Positions 1-8,978 are shown, counted from the stretch's first letter. The stretch: DNA of 64,000 nt from Zhengella sp020637775 (GCF_041397485.1 NZ_JAWKWO010000001.1:806001-870000); one strand, 5' to 3'. Notes: generated from the letters alone by a model not told the origin. A program made the numbers and translations.

Positions 1-1
1 T

Positions 2-1201
2 GCCATCGTCTACCTCATCGCGACAGGTGTCGGCGCCTATGGCATCAACATTCCGGTCGCCTGGGGGACGATGATCTCCAATTTCGTCTGGTGGGTCGGC
101 ATCGGCCATGCCGGCACACTGATCTCGGCGGTACTCCTGCTGCTGCGCCAGCCCTGGCGGGCCTCGATCAACCGTTTTGCCGAGGCGATGACGCTGTTCG
201 CAGTGGCCATGGCCGGGCTGTTTCCCATCCTCCATCTCGGGCGGCCGTGGTTTTTCTACTGGCTGTTGCCCATGCCCAATACCCACATGCACTGGCCGCA
301 ATGGCGCAGCCCGCTGGTCTGGGATTTCGCGGCCATCGCGACCTATGCGACGGTCTCGCTGCTGTTCTGGTACATGGGACTGCTGCCGGATCTCGCCATC
401 CTTCGCGACCGGGCGAAAAGCCGCGCGGCACGCTATTTCTACGGCATCCTGGCGCTCGGCTGGCGCGGGTCCGCCTTTCACTGGGCGCGCTTCAACGCAA
501 GCTATTTCCTGCTGGCCGCGCTGGCCACGCCGCTGGTCGTTTCCGTGCATTCGATCGTTTCCATCGACTTCACCTTCGCGATCGCGCCGGGCTATCACTC
601 GACGATCTTCCCGCCCTATTTCGTGGCCGGCGCGCTCTATTCGGGCTTCGCCATGGTCATCACCATCGCCGTGCCGCTGCGCCACCTGTTCGACGTGAAG
701 GATCTGATCACGCTGCGTCACATGAACAGTGCGGCGCGCATCATGATGGCGGCCGGTTTCGTGGTGGCCTATGGCTATCTCTCGGAAGCCTTCTTCGCCT
801 GGTATTCCGGCGAGGCCTATGAGCGTACCATGATGTGGGAGCGCGCCTTCGGCCCCTATGGCTGGCTGTTCTGGATCATGCTGACCTGCAATGCGGGCGT
901 GCTGCCGGTTCTCTGGTTCCGACGGGTCCGGCTGAACATGAAGGCGTTGTTCGCCATTTCGCTCATCGTCAATGTCGGCATGTGGCTGGAGCGCTACGTC
1001 ATCGTGGTGACGGGACCGAGCCGCGGCTTCCTGCCCGCGGCATGGAACGAACGCTGGCTGACCTGGCTCGATTTCGCCATCCTGTTCGGATCCATCGGAA
1101 CGTTTTTCGCGCTGGTCTTCCTGTTCGTGCGCATCCTGCCTGCCATCACGATCTTCGAGGTGGAGGAACTGGCGCATGACCGGAAGGAGGCCGCGCCATG
1201 A
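2..1201 (+). CDS. actC: Alternative complex III subunit ActC (NrfD/PsrC-like), 5' truncated
   Basis: Integral membrane quinol-binding subunit of alternative complex III, which oxidises quinol and passes electrons toward cytochrome c or an associated oxidase. The reading frame is open from base 2, so the start lies left of the window; 399 residues are visible. The NrfD-family signature around GINIPVAWG and FVWWVGIGHAGTLIS is present near the visible N-terminus, followed by many hydrophobic segments and a polar tail. The stop overlaps the next start (ATGA), so the two genes are translationally coupled. actA and actB are expected upstream, outside the window. Identification rests on the motif plus the actDEF order that follows. 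Confidence 0.9.
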   Translation, partial: AIVYLIATGVGAYGINIPVAWGTMISNFVWWVGIGHAGTLISAVLLLLRQPWRASINRFAEAMTLFAVAMAGLFPILHLGRPWFFYWLLPMPNTHMHWPQWRSPLVWDFAAIATYATVSLLFWYMGLLPDLAILRDRAKSRAARYFYGILALGWRGSAFHWARFNASYFLLAALATPLVVSVHSIVSIDFTFAIAPGYHSTIFPPYFVAGALYSGFAMVITIAVPLRHLFDVKDLITLRHMNSAARIMMAAGFVVAYGYLSEAFFAWYSGEAYERTMMWERAFGPYGWLFWIMLTCNAGVLPVLWFRRVRLNMKALFAISLIVNVGMWLERYVIVVTGPSRGFLPAAWNERWLTWLDFAILFGSIGTFFALVFLFVRILPAITIFEVEELAHDRKEAAP

Positions 1202-1725
1202 CCTGCTTCGGGATCATTGCCTCCTTTTCCGGACCCGATCCGCTGGTCGAGGCGGTGCGCCGCCTGCGCCAGGCCGGTTACCGGCGCATGGATGCCTTCT
1301 CGCCCTTCCCCGTCGAAGGGCTTGCCGAGGCGCTGGGCATGGCGCCCACGCGGCTGCCCTATATCGTTCTCGCCGGAGCCTTGCTGGGCGCGGGCGCAAC
1401 CTACGGCCTCATCCTCTATTCCGTTCTCGCCGACTACCCGATCAATGCCGGCGGGCGCGGCCTGCATTCGTGGCCGGCCTTCATCGTGCTGGCCTTCGAA
1501 GGCGGCATCCTGGGCGCGGCCCTGGCGGCCTTTTTGGGCATGCTGGCAGCAAACGGCCTGCCGCAATACTATCATCCTGCCTTCAATTCGACGCTGCTCT
1601 CGGCAGAAGCAGGGGGCAATTTCTGCATCCTGATCGAGGCCGGGGATCCGGCATTCGACCGCGAGAAGACCACCAGCCTGTTGCGCCGGATGGGTGCGCG
1701 GGAAGTGGCGGAGGTGGACCCGTGA
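1198..1725 (+). CDS. actD: Alternative complex III subunit ActD (DUF3341)
   Basis: 175-residue membrane protein of the DUF3341 family, the ActD subunit of alternative complex III. The N-terminal part is a small soluble domain (MTCFGIIASF, then residues on pairing of SPFPVEGL) followed by two hydrophobic segments at roughly residues 55-77 and 92-117 and a short C-terminal soluble tail. It starts at the ATG overlapping the actC stop and ends in a GTGA overlap with actE. The family is known to contribute two membrane helices to the complex and carries no cofactor; none is seen here. Confidence 0.88.
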   Translation: MTCFGIIASFSGPDPLVEAVRRLRQAGYRRMDAFSPFPVEGLAEALGMAPTRLPYIVLAGALLGAGATYGLILYSVLADYPINAGGRGLHSWPAFIVLAFEGGILGAALAAFLGMLAANGLPQYYHPAFNSTLLSAEAGGNFCILIEAGDPAFDREKTTSLLRRMGAREVAEVDP

Positions 1726-2267
1726 AGGCGCCGCTTCCGCCCCTCCTCCTGTGCGCGCTTCTCGTCTCGGGCTGCGAGCAGGACATGGCCGAGGCACCGC
1801 GCCACGACCCGCTGGAGGCAAGCGACCTGTTTGCCGACGGCGCCTCTGCACGGACGCCCGTCGCGGGAACGGTTGCGCGCGATGCCGACCTTTCCCCGGT
1901 CCCGGACGCCATGCCGCAAGCCATCACACCGGAACTGCTGCGCCGGGGGCAGGAGCGCTTCGACGTATTCTGCTCGCCCTGCCATGGACGTACGGGCGAA
2001 GGCGACGGGATGATCGTCCAGCGCGGCTTTCCGAAACCGCCCAGCTATCACCGGGAAGCGCTGCGGCAGGCACCGGACCGGCATTTCTACGACGTCATCA
2101 CCGACGGCTATGGCGTGATGTATTCCTATGCCTCACGCGTGCCGGCACGCGACCGCTGGGCGATCGTCGCCTATATCCGCGCCCTGCAATTTGCCCATCA
2201 TGCGCCGGTGTACAGCCTGCCAGAACGGCTGCGCCATCAGCTTGGCCCGGCGGGAGACTCGTCATGA
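1722..2267 (+). CDS. actE: Alternative complex III subunit ActE, monoheme cytochrome c lipoprotein
   Basis: 181-residue lipoprotein cytochrome c. A GTG start overlapping the actD stop is preferred because it gives a short signal peptide with a lipobox ending LVSGC (Cys18). One heme site, CSPCH, lies at residues 84-88, with a likely axial Met in the later YGVMYSYA stretch. In alternative complex III, ActE is a membrane-anchored periplasmic cytochrome that relays electrons from the iron-sulfur/heme core. It is the size expected for a monoheme ActE. The gene ends in an ATGA overlap with actF. Confidence 0.88.
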   Translation: MKAPLPPLLLCALLVSGCEQDMAEAPRHDPLEASDLFADGASARTPVAGTVARDADLSPVPDAMPQAITPELLRRGQERFDVFCSPCHGRTGEGDGMIVQRGFPKPPSYHREALRQAPDRHFYDVITDGYGVMYSYASRVPARDRWAIVAYIRALQFAHHAPVYSLPERLRHQLGPAGDSS

Positions 2268-3403
2268 GCCGTGCGCGCCTCCTCTCCCCGGCGGCAATTG
2301 CCGCTGTTTCTTGCGGCGCGGCCGTTGCCGTGCTGGCACTCGCCCTCCCCGCCTTCGGACCCCAGGGGCTGGCAGCGGGCTGGTTCACGGCGTCGGCCTT
2401 CGTTCTCGGCCTCGCGCTCGGCGCCATGACATTGCTCTTCATCCACATCCTGACCGGCGGCGCCTGGGGCCGGGCGCTCTCACCTGCACTGCGTGCCCTG
2501 AGCGCCACGGTGCCACTGGCGCTGCTGCTTTTCGTGCCGCTGGCGGCAGGTGCCGAGGCCCTGTTCCCGTGGGCCGCGGCCGACAAGAGCGCAATGCCGG
2601 AAGCGGTGCGTCACAAGCTCGCCTATCTGAACCTGCCCTTCTTCATGCTGCGCTTCACCCTTTGTGCCCTGCTCTGGCTGGTGCTGTGCCATCTCGCGCT
2701 GGCATGGACCGCGCCCGGTGAAGCGCGACAGCGGCATCGGCACAAGGGCGGCAGTGCCGCCGCCCTGATCGCCCATGCGGTGGCGATGCTGTTTTTCACC
2801 ACCGACTGGATGATGTCGCTGGAACCCGGCTTCCTGTCCACGATCCATCCGATGCTGGTCATGGCATCGCAGGCGGCATCGGCCTGTGCAGTGGCGGTGA
2901 TGGTGGCGGCCTTGCGCCAGAACGTGACGCGGGAACCGGGCGGCGAAAGCCATTCCACGATGGCGCGCGACCTTGCCAACATCCTGTTCGGCTTCATGCT
3001 GATCTGGGCCTATATGGCCTATATGCAATGGCTCGTCATCTGGGCCGGCGACCTGCCGCACGAGGCGCGCTGGTATCTGCGCCGCGTCGAGGGCGGATGG
3101 CGCTATCTGCTGTGGCTGATGATCGGGATCGGCTTTGCCGTGCCTTTCGCCGGCTTCCTTTCGGCCCGCGTGAAAGGGTCGCGGCGCGGCATCACCGCGC
3201 TGGCGGCCTGCGTGCTTGCCGGACAGGCACTGGCAACATGGTGGCGCTTGCGGCCGGCATTGCCGTTGGGCCCGTCCGACGTCCATCTCGCCGATATCGC
3301 CGGCATTCTGGCCGCGGGCGGTCTCTGGGCGGGGCTGTTCACGGCCCTCCTGTTCCGATCCGCACGCCTTTCGCCTTGCCGACCGGAGGTGCGCCATGGC
3401 TGA
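2264..3403 (+). CDS. actF: Alternative complex III subunit ActF (NrfD-like membrane protein)
   Basis: 379-residue polytopic membrane protein starting at the ATG that overlaps the actE stop. About ten hydrophobic segments are visible, with the ActF-type stretch FFTTDWMMSLEP and DLANILFGFMLIWAYMAYMQ in the middle, the latter also seen in NrfD-like quinol-interacting subunits. ActF is the second large membrane subunit of alternative complex III, paralogous to ActC. Its end overlaps the next small gene by 8 bases. The order C-D-E-F matches characterised act operons. Confidence 0.87.
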   Translation: MSRARLLSPAAIAAVSCGAAVAVLALALPAFGPQGLAAGWFTASAFVLGLALGAMTLLFIHILTGGAWGRALSPALRALSATVPLALLLFVPLAAGAEALFPWAAADKSAMPEAVRHKLAYLNLPFFMLRFTLCALLWLVLCHLALAWTAPGEARQRHRHKGGSAAALIAHAVAMLFFTTDWMMSLEPGFLSTIHPMLVMASQAASACAVAVMVAALRQNVTREPGGESHSTMARDLANILFGFMLIWAYMAYMQWLVIWAGDLPHEARWYLRRVEGGWRYLLWLMIGIGFAVPFAGFLSARVKGSRRGITALAACVLAGQALATWWRLRPALPLGPSDVHLADIAGILAAGGLWAGLFTALLFRSARLSPCRPEVRHG

Positions 3404-3830
3404 CAACGCGCGACCCCATGAAACCCGCGACGTTCGCGCAAGGCCCCTGCTTGCGTTCGCCGCCGGCCTCGTCGTCTTCCTCCTCGTGGCGCTTGTCCTG
3501 CTGCGCGTCATCTTCGGCGCGGAACCGCCATGGCAGCCGGAAGGCCGCGCAGCGCGGGGCAATGCCGCAACGCCTGCCCTGCAACATGATCCGGCCGGCG
3601 ATCAAGCCGCTTTCGCCGCGCGCCAGCGGCAGGCGCTTGAACGGCTTGAGTGGGTGGACCGCAAAGCGGGCATTGCCCGCATTCCGGTGGAAGAGGCGAT
3701 GAGGATCGTGGCAGAACGCGGCCTGCCGCGCCCTGGCACGCGGAACCGGGCCGGAGACGACTGCGCATTGCTGGCGGACGCCGTGCCACGGGCACCGCAG
3801 GCCGCAAAATGCCGGGAGGGCGCACCATGA
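3396..3830 (+). CDS. Small single-pass membrane protein of the act/caa3 operon
   Basis: 144 residues, starting at an ATG that overlaps the actF stop and ending in ATGA with the SCO gene. One membrane helix near residues 19-42 (LLAFAAGLVVFLLVALVLLR) is followed by a soluble region on the far side. The motif RIPVEEAMRIVAERGLP stands out in the middle. No heme, copper or iron-sulfur ligands are visible. Its fixed place between the complex III and oxidase genes suggests an assembly or linker role, which is inference only; I do not recognise a named family. Confidence 0.75.
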   Translation: MADNARPHETRDVRARPLLAFAAGLVVFLLVALVLLRVIFGAEPPWQPEGRAARGNAATPALQHDPAGDQAAFAARQRQALERLEWVDRKAGIARIPVEEAMRIVAERGLPRPGTRNRAGDDCALLADAVPRAPQAAKCREGAP

Positions 3831-4588
3831 CCCGTGCCGCCCTCGCCCCGCTGCTGCTGCTGTTCATGCTTTCGCTCCCCGCGGGCGCGCAAGCCATTTC
3901 ACGCCCCGGCTTCGATCCGTCCATCGGAAAGCGGCTGGATACCAGCCTTGTCTTCAGCGATGCGCAGGCGCGCCGCGCACCCCTTTCGCGATTCATGGGC
4001 GGCGGCCCTGCCTTCCTGATCTTCGGCTATGACCGGTGCCCCAACCTGTGCGGCGTGATGCAGCGCGGTGTCGCGGCGGACCTGACCCGATCCGGTCTCA
4101 CCCCGGACACCTATCGCGTGCTTTTCGTGTCCATCGACCCTTCGGAAGACACTGCCGATGCGGTTTTCGCCAGGGATGCCATGGCCGGAGCGACGGATGC
4201 GGACGGTCTTGCGGCATGGCGCTTCCTGACCGGCGCGGCGGGGCCGGTGCTGGCGGCGCAGGCGGGAATGGATGTCACGGCACGGCCGCGCGCCGGCCAG
4301 TTCGTGCATCCGGTCGCTGTCGCCGCGCTGACGCCGGACGGGCGGATCGCACGGGCCCTGCCGGGTCTGAACGCGACGCCGCGCGACCTGCGGCTGGCCA
4401 TGGCCGAGGCCTCGAAAGGCCGCCTCGGCAGCCTGGCGGACCAGGTCTTCCTGCTGTGTGCAGGCTTCGACGCGAGCAAGGGCCAGTACACGCCCGTGAT
4501 ATGGGCCGGCGTGCGTGCCGGAGCGCTGGGCATGCTGGCAGCCATGGCGCTGACGCTGGGCTTCCTGGTTTGGCGGAGGCGGCCATGA
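3827..4588 (+). CDS. SCO1/SenC family copper chaperone
   Basis: 253-residue membrane-anchored thioredoxin-fold protein that delivers copper to the CuA site of cytochrome oxidase subunit II. It has a signal peptide (cleavage near AQA), the copper-binding CPNLC motif at residues 71-75 and the third ligand histidine in FVHP (His161). A C-terminal hydrophobic helix with a basic end (LGFLVWRRRP) may be a second anchor, which not all SCO proteins have. It lies directly upstream of the subunit II gene that it is expected to metallate and overlaps it by ATGA. Confidence 0.9.
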   Translation: MTRAALAPLLLLFMLSLPAGAQAISRPGFDPSIGKRLDTSLVFSDAQARRAPLSRFMGGGPAFLIFGYDRCPNLCGVMQRGVAADLTRSGLTPDTYRVLFVSIDPSEDTADAVFARDAMAGATDADGLAAWRFLTGAAGPVLAAQAGMDVTARPRAGQFVHPVAVAALTPDGRIARALPGLNATPRDLRLAMAEASKGRLGSLADQVFLLCAGFDASKGQYTPVIWAGVRAGALGMLAAMALTLGFLVWRRRP

Positions 4589-5526
4589 CGTTTCGCTGGT
4601 TCCCCGAGCAGGCCTCCTCCATCGCCCCGTCAATCGACGTTCTGTTCTTCGCTCTCGTCGCCTTTTCGGGCGCGCTCGGCGTGTTCCTGTCGGCACTCGT
4701 GATCGGCTATGCCGTGCGCTACCGCGAAGGTTCGCCCGCCGACCGGTCCGGCCAGCGCAGGCGCAACATGGCCCTGGAAATCGGCTGGACCAGCGCCAGC
4801 GTGGTCATCGCCTTCATCATCTTCGCCTATGGCGCCCGCCTGTTCGTCGACCACCAGCGCCCGCCCGCAAACGCGCTGCGCATCTCCGCCATCGGCAAGC
4901 AGCGGATGTGGAAATTCCGCCATCCCGGCGGGCAGCGCGAGATCAACACGCTGCATGTGCCGCTGGGCCAGCCGGTGCAGGTGACGCTGGGCAGTCAGGA
5001 CGTGATCCATTCCTTCTTCGTTCCGGCCTTCCGGGTCAAGCAGGACGCGGTGCCGGGCCGCTCCACGCGGGTCTGGTTCACGCCGACCAGGGAAGGCCGG
5101 TTTCGCCTGTTCTGCGCGGAATATTGCGGCACCCAGCATTCGGCCATGGGCGGGTGGATCGTGGTGATGAAGCCGGAGGACTTCACCGGCTGGCTGGCCC
5201 GGCAGGGGGAAAGCACCTCGCTGGCCGAACAGGGCGCGGCGCTGTTCCGCGCGCTGGGCTGTTCGGGCTGCCACGGCCCATCAGGCCAGGTTCGCGCGCC
5301 TTCGCTGGATGGCCTGTTCGGGCGCCCGGTTCCCCTGGAGAGCCGGCAGACCGTGATCGCGAACGAGGCCTATATCCGCGATTCCATCCTGATGCCGCAA
5401 AAGCAGATCGTGGCCGGCTATGCGCCGGTCATGCCCAGTTTCGACGGGCTGATCGAGGAAAGCGAATTGCAGATGCTGGTGGCATACATCCGGTCGATGG
5501 GAGGGAGCGGCGGCGATGGCGGTTGA
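4585..5526 (+). CDS. ctaC: Cytochrome c oxidase subunit II, CuA and cytochrome c fusion (caa3 type)
   Basis: 313-residue subunit II. Two membrane helices (about residues 18-45 and 66-88) precede a cupredoxin domain whose CuA ligands are visible: His142, then Cys177, Cys181, His185 and Met188 in CAEYCGTQHSAM. A C-terminal cytochrome c domain carries CSGCH at residues 226-230, so the oxidase is of caa3 type and can accept electrons through its own heme c. No lipobox is visible at the N-terminus. The stop lies 11 bases inside the subunit I gene. Electrons probably come from the alternative complex III encoded just upstream. Confidence 0.95.
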   Translation: MTFRWFPEQASSIAPSIDVLFFALVAFSGALGVFLSALVIGYAVRYREGSPADRSGQRRRNMALEIGWTSASVVIAFIIFAYGARLFVDHQRPPANALRISAIGKQRMWKFRHPGGQREINTLHVPLGQPVQVTLGSQDVIHSFFVPAFRVKQDAVPGRSTRVWFTPTREGRFRLFCAEYCGTQHSAMGGWIVVMKPEDFTGWLARQGESTSLAEQGAALFRALGCSGCHGPSGQVRAPSLDGLFGRPVPLESRQTVIANEAYIRDSILMPQKQIVAGYAPVMPSFDGLIEESELQMLVAYIRSMGGSGGDGG

Positions 5527-7126
5527 GACAGCAGACCGGCCGCAAAGCTATTTCGCCACCGGCTGGGGCGCGCGCGCATGGCTTGCAACGACGGACCACA
5601 AGCGCGTGGCCTGGCTCTATTTCGCAGCCCTGACCTTCTTCTTCTTCATCGGCGGCGCAATGGCGGTGACGATGCGGCTGGAACTGGCCAGTCCGGCCGG
5701 CGATCTCGTCAGCGACGACATCTACAACCGCCTTTTCTCCATTCACGGCATCATCATGATCTGGTTCTTCCTGGTGCCGTCCATTCCGGCGACGCTGGGC
5801 AATTTCCTGCTGCCGCTGATGCTGGGCGCCCGCGACCTGGCCTTCCCGCGGCTCAACCTGGCGAGCTGGTACGTCTTCATGGCCGGCAGCCTGTTCGCGC
5901 TGTTCGCCGTGGTTGCCGGCGGGGTGGACACGGGGTGGACGTTCTACACGCCGCTGTCCAGCCTGACCAATTCCCATGTCAGCGCCGCCGCCTTCGGGGT
6001 GTTCATCGTCGGCTTTTCCTCGATCATGACCGGCATCAACTTCATCGTCACCATTCACAAGCTGCGCGCGCCGGGGCTGACATGGTTCCGCCTGCCGATC
6101 TTCGTCTGGACCATGTATGCAACGAGCCTTGTGATGGTGCTGGCAACGCCGGTTCTGGCCGCAACGCTGATCCTGATCGTGCTGGAGAGGGTGATCGGCA
6201 TCGGCGTGTTCGATCCGCAGCTCGGCGGCGACCCGCTGCTGTTCCAGCATCTCTTCTGGTTCTATTCCCACCCGGCCGTCTACATCATGATCCTGCCCGG
6301 CATGGGCGTGGTGTCGGAACTCATCCCCTGCTTCAGCCGCCGGCCGCTGTTCGGCTACAAGGCCGTGGCACTGTCGAGCATGGCAATTGCCGTCTTCGGC
6401 TTTCTGGTCTGGGGCCACCACATGTTCGTCAGCGGCCAATCGGCCTATGCCGGCATCGTCTTCTCCTTCCTGTCCTATTGCGTGGCCATTCCCTCGGCCA
6501 TCAAGGTCTTCAACTGGAGCCTGACCCTGCGCAAGGGCCATGTGCGCTTTCCCGCGCCGATGCTCTACGCGCTCGGTTTCCTGGGGCTGTTCACCTTCGG
6601 CGGGCTGGCCGGCCTGTTCGTCGCCGCCATCGCGGTGGATGTTCACCTGCACGACACCTATTTCGTGGTCGCCCATTTCCACTACATCATGGTCGGCGGC
6701 ATGGTCTCGGCCTTCATGGGCGGGCTGCATTTCTGGTGGCCGAAGATGACCGGCCGGATGTATCCGGAACTGTGGGGGCAGATCGCCGCCGCCATGACCT
6801 TCATCGGCTTCAACCTCACCTTCTTTCCGCAATACATTCTCGGCTATCTCGGCATGCCGAGGCGCTACCATGCCTATCCGCCGGAATTCGCCTTCTGGAA
6901 CGTGCTGTCCTCGGCCGGTGCCGTCATCCTGGCCGCCGGCTACCTGCTGCCGCTCGGCTATCTCACATGGTCGCTGTTCCGCGGCGAGCGTGCCGGCGCC
7001 AATCCGTGGGCCGCCAGCGGCCTTGAATGGCAGACGCCCTCGCCGCCGCCGCCGCACAATTTCGAGGAAACGCCGGAGGCGACCGGGCCTGTCTACGACT
7101 ATCCGCCGCCGGAGGGTGAGCGATGA
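5516..7126 (+). CDS. ctaD: Cytochrome c oxidase subunit I (A2-type heme-copper oxidase)
   Basis: 536-residue catalytic subunit with about 12 membrane helices. Heme a ligand His77 (SIHGII), CuB ligands His252 and His301-His302 (WGHHMF), the cross-linked Tyr256 (YSHPAVY) and the heme ligands His387/His389 (VVAHFHY) are all present. The D-channel glutamate of A1 oxidases (HPEVY) is replaced by Ala, with Tyr-Ser just before the His, the signature of A2-type caa3 oxidases. It reduces oxygen to water and pumps protons. The proline-rich C-terminus is cytoplasmic. The gene overlaps its neighbours on both sides. Confidence 0.96.
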   Translation: MAVETADRPQSYFATGWGARAWLATTDHKRVAWLYFAALTFFFFIGGAMAVTMRLELASPAGDLVSDDIYNRLFSIHGIIMIWFFLVPSIPATLGNFLLPLMLGARDLAFPRLNLASWYVFMAGSLFALFAVVAGGVDTGWTFYTPLSSLTNSHVSAAAFGVFIVGFSSIMTGINFIVTIHKLRAPGLTWFRLPIFVWTMYATSLVMVLATPVLAATLILIVLERVIGIGVFDPQLGGDPLLFQHLFWFYSHPAVYIMILPGMGVVSELIPCFSRRPLFGYKAVALSSMAIAVFGFLVWGHHMFVSGQSAYAGIVFSFLSYCVAIPSAIKVFNWSLTLRKGHVRFPAPMLYALGFLGLFTFGGLAGLFVAAIAVDVHLHDTYFVVAHFHYIMVGGMVSAFMGGLHFWWPKMTGRMYPELWGQIAAAMTFIGFNLTFFPQYILGYLGMPRRYHAYPPEFAFWNVLSSAGAVILAAGYLLPLGYLTWSLFRGERAGANPWAASGLEWQTPSPPPPHNFEETPEATGPVYDYPPPEGER

Positions 7127-7761
7127 ACCCGTCCGTCTCCAGCGAAGCCTTCCGGTCAGCCGAACGCGAACGCCAGGCGGACGCCTTCGGCATGTGGATC
7201 TTCATCGCCTCGGAAGCCATGCTGTTCGGCGCGGTGCTGCTGGTCTATCTCGTCGCGCGGCTGGCGCACGGCGAGGCCTTTGCCGAGGCGGCCGGGCACC
7301 TCTCGCTGCCGCTCGGCACCGTCAACACGGCCGTCCTGATCGCCAGCAGCTTCTTCATGGCGCTGGCGCACATCTTCACCGCGGGACACAAGGGCCGGCC
7401 TGCCGCCTGGTCGCTGATCGTCACAGCCATTCTGGGCACTGCCTTCCTTGCCATCAAGGCAAGCGAATATGCGATGGAACATGCCGAGGGGCTGGCGCCG
7501 GTGTTTGGCGCGCCCTTCCGCTATCACGGGCCGGCGCCCGCGCAGGCCGAACTGTTCTTCAACCTCTACTTCGCCATGACCGGCCTGCATGCCCTGCACC
7601 TGCTGTCCGGCATCCTGGCCGTGCTTGTCATCCTCCTTCTGTGGCGATCCTCCGACAATGCCCGGCGCATGCGGCGGGTGCAGGCCATCGGCCTCTACTG
7701 GCACTTCATCGACATCGTCTGGGTGTTTCTTTTCCCCGTGCTCTACCTGATCGACCGATGA
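7123..7761 (+). CDS. ctaE: Cytochrome c oxidase subunit III
   Basis: 212 residues with five hydrophobic segments, as expected for the short subunit III of caa3 oxidases. Family features include the early FGMWIFIASEAMLFGAVLL stretch and the later LFFNLYFAMTGLHALHLLSG and YWHFIDIVWVFLFPVLYL motifs. Subunit III stabilises the catalytic core and proton uptake but holds no cofactor. It starts in an ATGA overlap with subunit I and ends in an ATGA overlap with subunit IV. Confidence 0.93.
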   Translation: MNPSVSSEAFRSAERERQADAFGMWIFIASEAMLFGAVLLVYLVARLAHGEAFAEAAGHLSLPLGTVNTAVLIASSFFMALAHIFTAGHKGRPAAWSLIVTAILGTAFLAIKASEYAMEHAEGLAPVFGAPFRYHGPAPAQAELFFNLYFAMTGLHALHLLSGILAVLVILLLWRSSDNARRMRRVQAIGLYWHFIDIVWVFLFPVLYLIDR

Positions 7762-8009
7762 GCGAGATCGGCAAATCCGTTCTGGCCCTGCTCTGTCTGC
7801 TGGTCCTGCTGGCAGCAACGGTGATGCTTTCATTCATCGAGCTCGGTGCCTTCAACCCGGTGCTCAACCTGGCGATCGCGGCGGCCAAGGCGGTCATCAT
7901 CGCCATGGTCTTCATGCATCTGGCCGGGCCGGGCCTGCTGCCGCGGCTCGCGGCCACGGCCGTGCTGCTCTGGCTCGGCATTCTCTACGGATTGACGCTG
8001 ATCGGCTGA
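7758..8009 (+). CDS. ctaF: Cytochrome c oxidase subunit IV (prokaryotic caa3 type)
   Basis: 83-residue membrane protein with three helices. The motif AKAVIIAMVFMHL is typical of bacterial subunit IV of caa3 and bo3 oxidases, which assists CuB assembly or stability. It is the last gene of the respiratory operon; the next start is 95 bases further and has its own promoter-like element. No clear hairpin terminator follows the stop. Confidence 0.88.
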   Translation: MSEIGKSVLALLCLLVLLAATVMLSFIELGAFNPVLNLAIAAAKAVIIAMVFMHLAGPGLLPRLAATAVLLWLGILYGLTLIG

Positions 8010-8049
8010 AACGCGGGAAAAGACACGAAAGCGGCTTGCGCCGGCGGCC

Positions 8050-8075
8050 GGAACCAAAGCACCATTGCAGCGGTT
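8050..8075 (+). promoter_or_regulatory. General-stress (EcfG-type) promoter candidate for the EEP/PLD genes
   Basis: GGAAC at 8050-8054, a 17-base spacer, then GGTT at 8072-8075; the next start codon is 8105. The alphaproteobacterial EcfG consensus is GGAAC-N16/17-CGTT, so this matches except for the first base of the -10 element. The same GGTT variant recurs upstream of otsA and other stress genes in the window. Confidence 0.5.
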
Positions 8076-8104
8076 GGCATTGCGAGGGAAAAGAGGAGCA
8101 AGCA

Positions 8105-8878
8105 TTGGACAGGCACGGGGCCCGCACCATCCGCGTCATGAGCTACAACGTGCATCGCTGCGTGGGCACCGACCGGGTTCTCTCCCCCGAACGCATCGCG
8201 CAGGTCATCGCCGCATGCAAGCCGGACATCGTATCGCTACAGGAACTGGATGTGCGCCGCGCCCGCACCGGCGGTGTCGACCAGGCCTCCGAAATCGCAC
8301 ACATGCTGGGCATGCAGATGCATTTCCACCCGGCCTACCAGGTGCAGGACGAGCATTTCGGCGATGCCATCTTCACGGCCCTGCCAAACACGCTGGTCAA
8401 GCGCGGCGGCCTGCCCGCCCCGATCCGGCGGCGCGAACTGGAGCGGCGCGGCGCGTTGTGGGTGGAGGTCGAGACGGCACCGGCGAGCCTGCAGGTGGTC
8501 AATACCCATCTGGGCCTCCTGGCAATCGAACGCTCGATCCAGGTGGACGCCCTGCTGGGCCCGGAATGGCTCGGCGATCCGCAATGCCACAAGCCGGTGC
8601 TGCTGATGGGCGACTTCAACGCCGTGCCGCGCTCGCGCGCCTACCGGCGGCTGGTTCGTCACCTGAAGGACGCCAATGCCGGGCGCAACCATGCCGCCAC
8701 CTTTCCCAGCCGGTTTCCGTTCCTGCGCCTCGACCACATCTTCATGAGCGGAAACATCACCGTTCATTCCATCGCGCCCGTGCGCAATGCGGCCACCGCG
8801 ATCGCCTCCGACCACCTGCCGCTGGTCGCCGACATCGAGATCCATCCCGGCACGGACCGGCGCAACGCCATCGGCTGA
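8105..8878 (+). CDS. Endonuclease/exonuclease/phosphatase (EEP) family hydrolase
   Basis: 257-residue Mg-dependent phosphodiesterase fold. EEP hallmarks are visible: MSYNVHR near the N-terminus, the metal-binding Glu in VSLQELD, VVNTHLGL, LLMGDFNAVP and the catalytic SDHLPLVADI at the end. A TTG start at 8105 is preferred because AGGAG lies 6 bases upstream; an internal ATG at 8138 is the alternative. No signal peptide is seen, so it is probably cytoplasmic. It is followed 100 bases later by a phospholipase D gene, and a UPF0104 gene comes next on the other strand. In E. coli, EEP (ybhP), a PLD (clsB) and UPF0104 (ybhN) are also neighbours, which suggests a phospholipid-related role. Confidence 0.85.
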   Translation: MDRHGARTIRVMSYNVHRCVGTDRVLSPERIAQVIAACKPDIVSLQELDVRRARTGGVDQASEIAHMLGMQMHFHPAYQVQDEHFGDAIFTALPNTLVKRGGLPAPIRRRELERRGALWVEVETAPASLQVVNTHLGLLAIERSIQVDALLGPEWLGDPQCHKPVLLMGDFNAVPRSRAYRRLVRHLKDANAGRNHAATFPSRFPFLRLDHIFMSGNITVHSIAPVRNAATAIASDHLPLVADIEIHPGTDRRNAIG

Positions 8879-8978
8879 GGGCGGACGGCCGGCCTTCGGG
8901 GCCGCGCAAGGAAACCTTTTCGGCGGTTCCGGAGTTTGGCTAGCGCAACCTCTTCGTGAACAGGAACAACCGGAACGG

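Noticed and set aside
5429..7057. Long open frame opposite the oxidase subunit I gene (minus strand)
   Set aside because: It mirrors the real gene, is full of Arg, His, Gly and Gln without any motif, and has no ribosome binding site of its own. GC-rich coding DNA often gives such antisense frames.
8787..8978. Upstream extension of the phospholipase D reading frame
   Set aside because: The extension overlaps the EEP gene end and has no start signal; the ATGs at 8979/8985 begin the recognisable protein.
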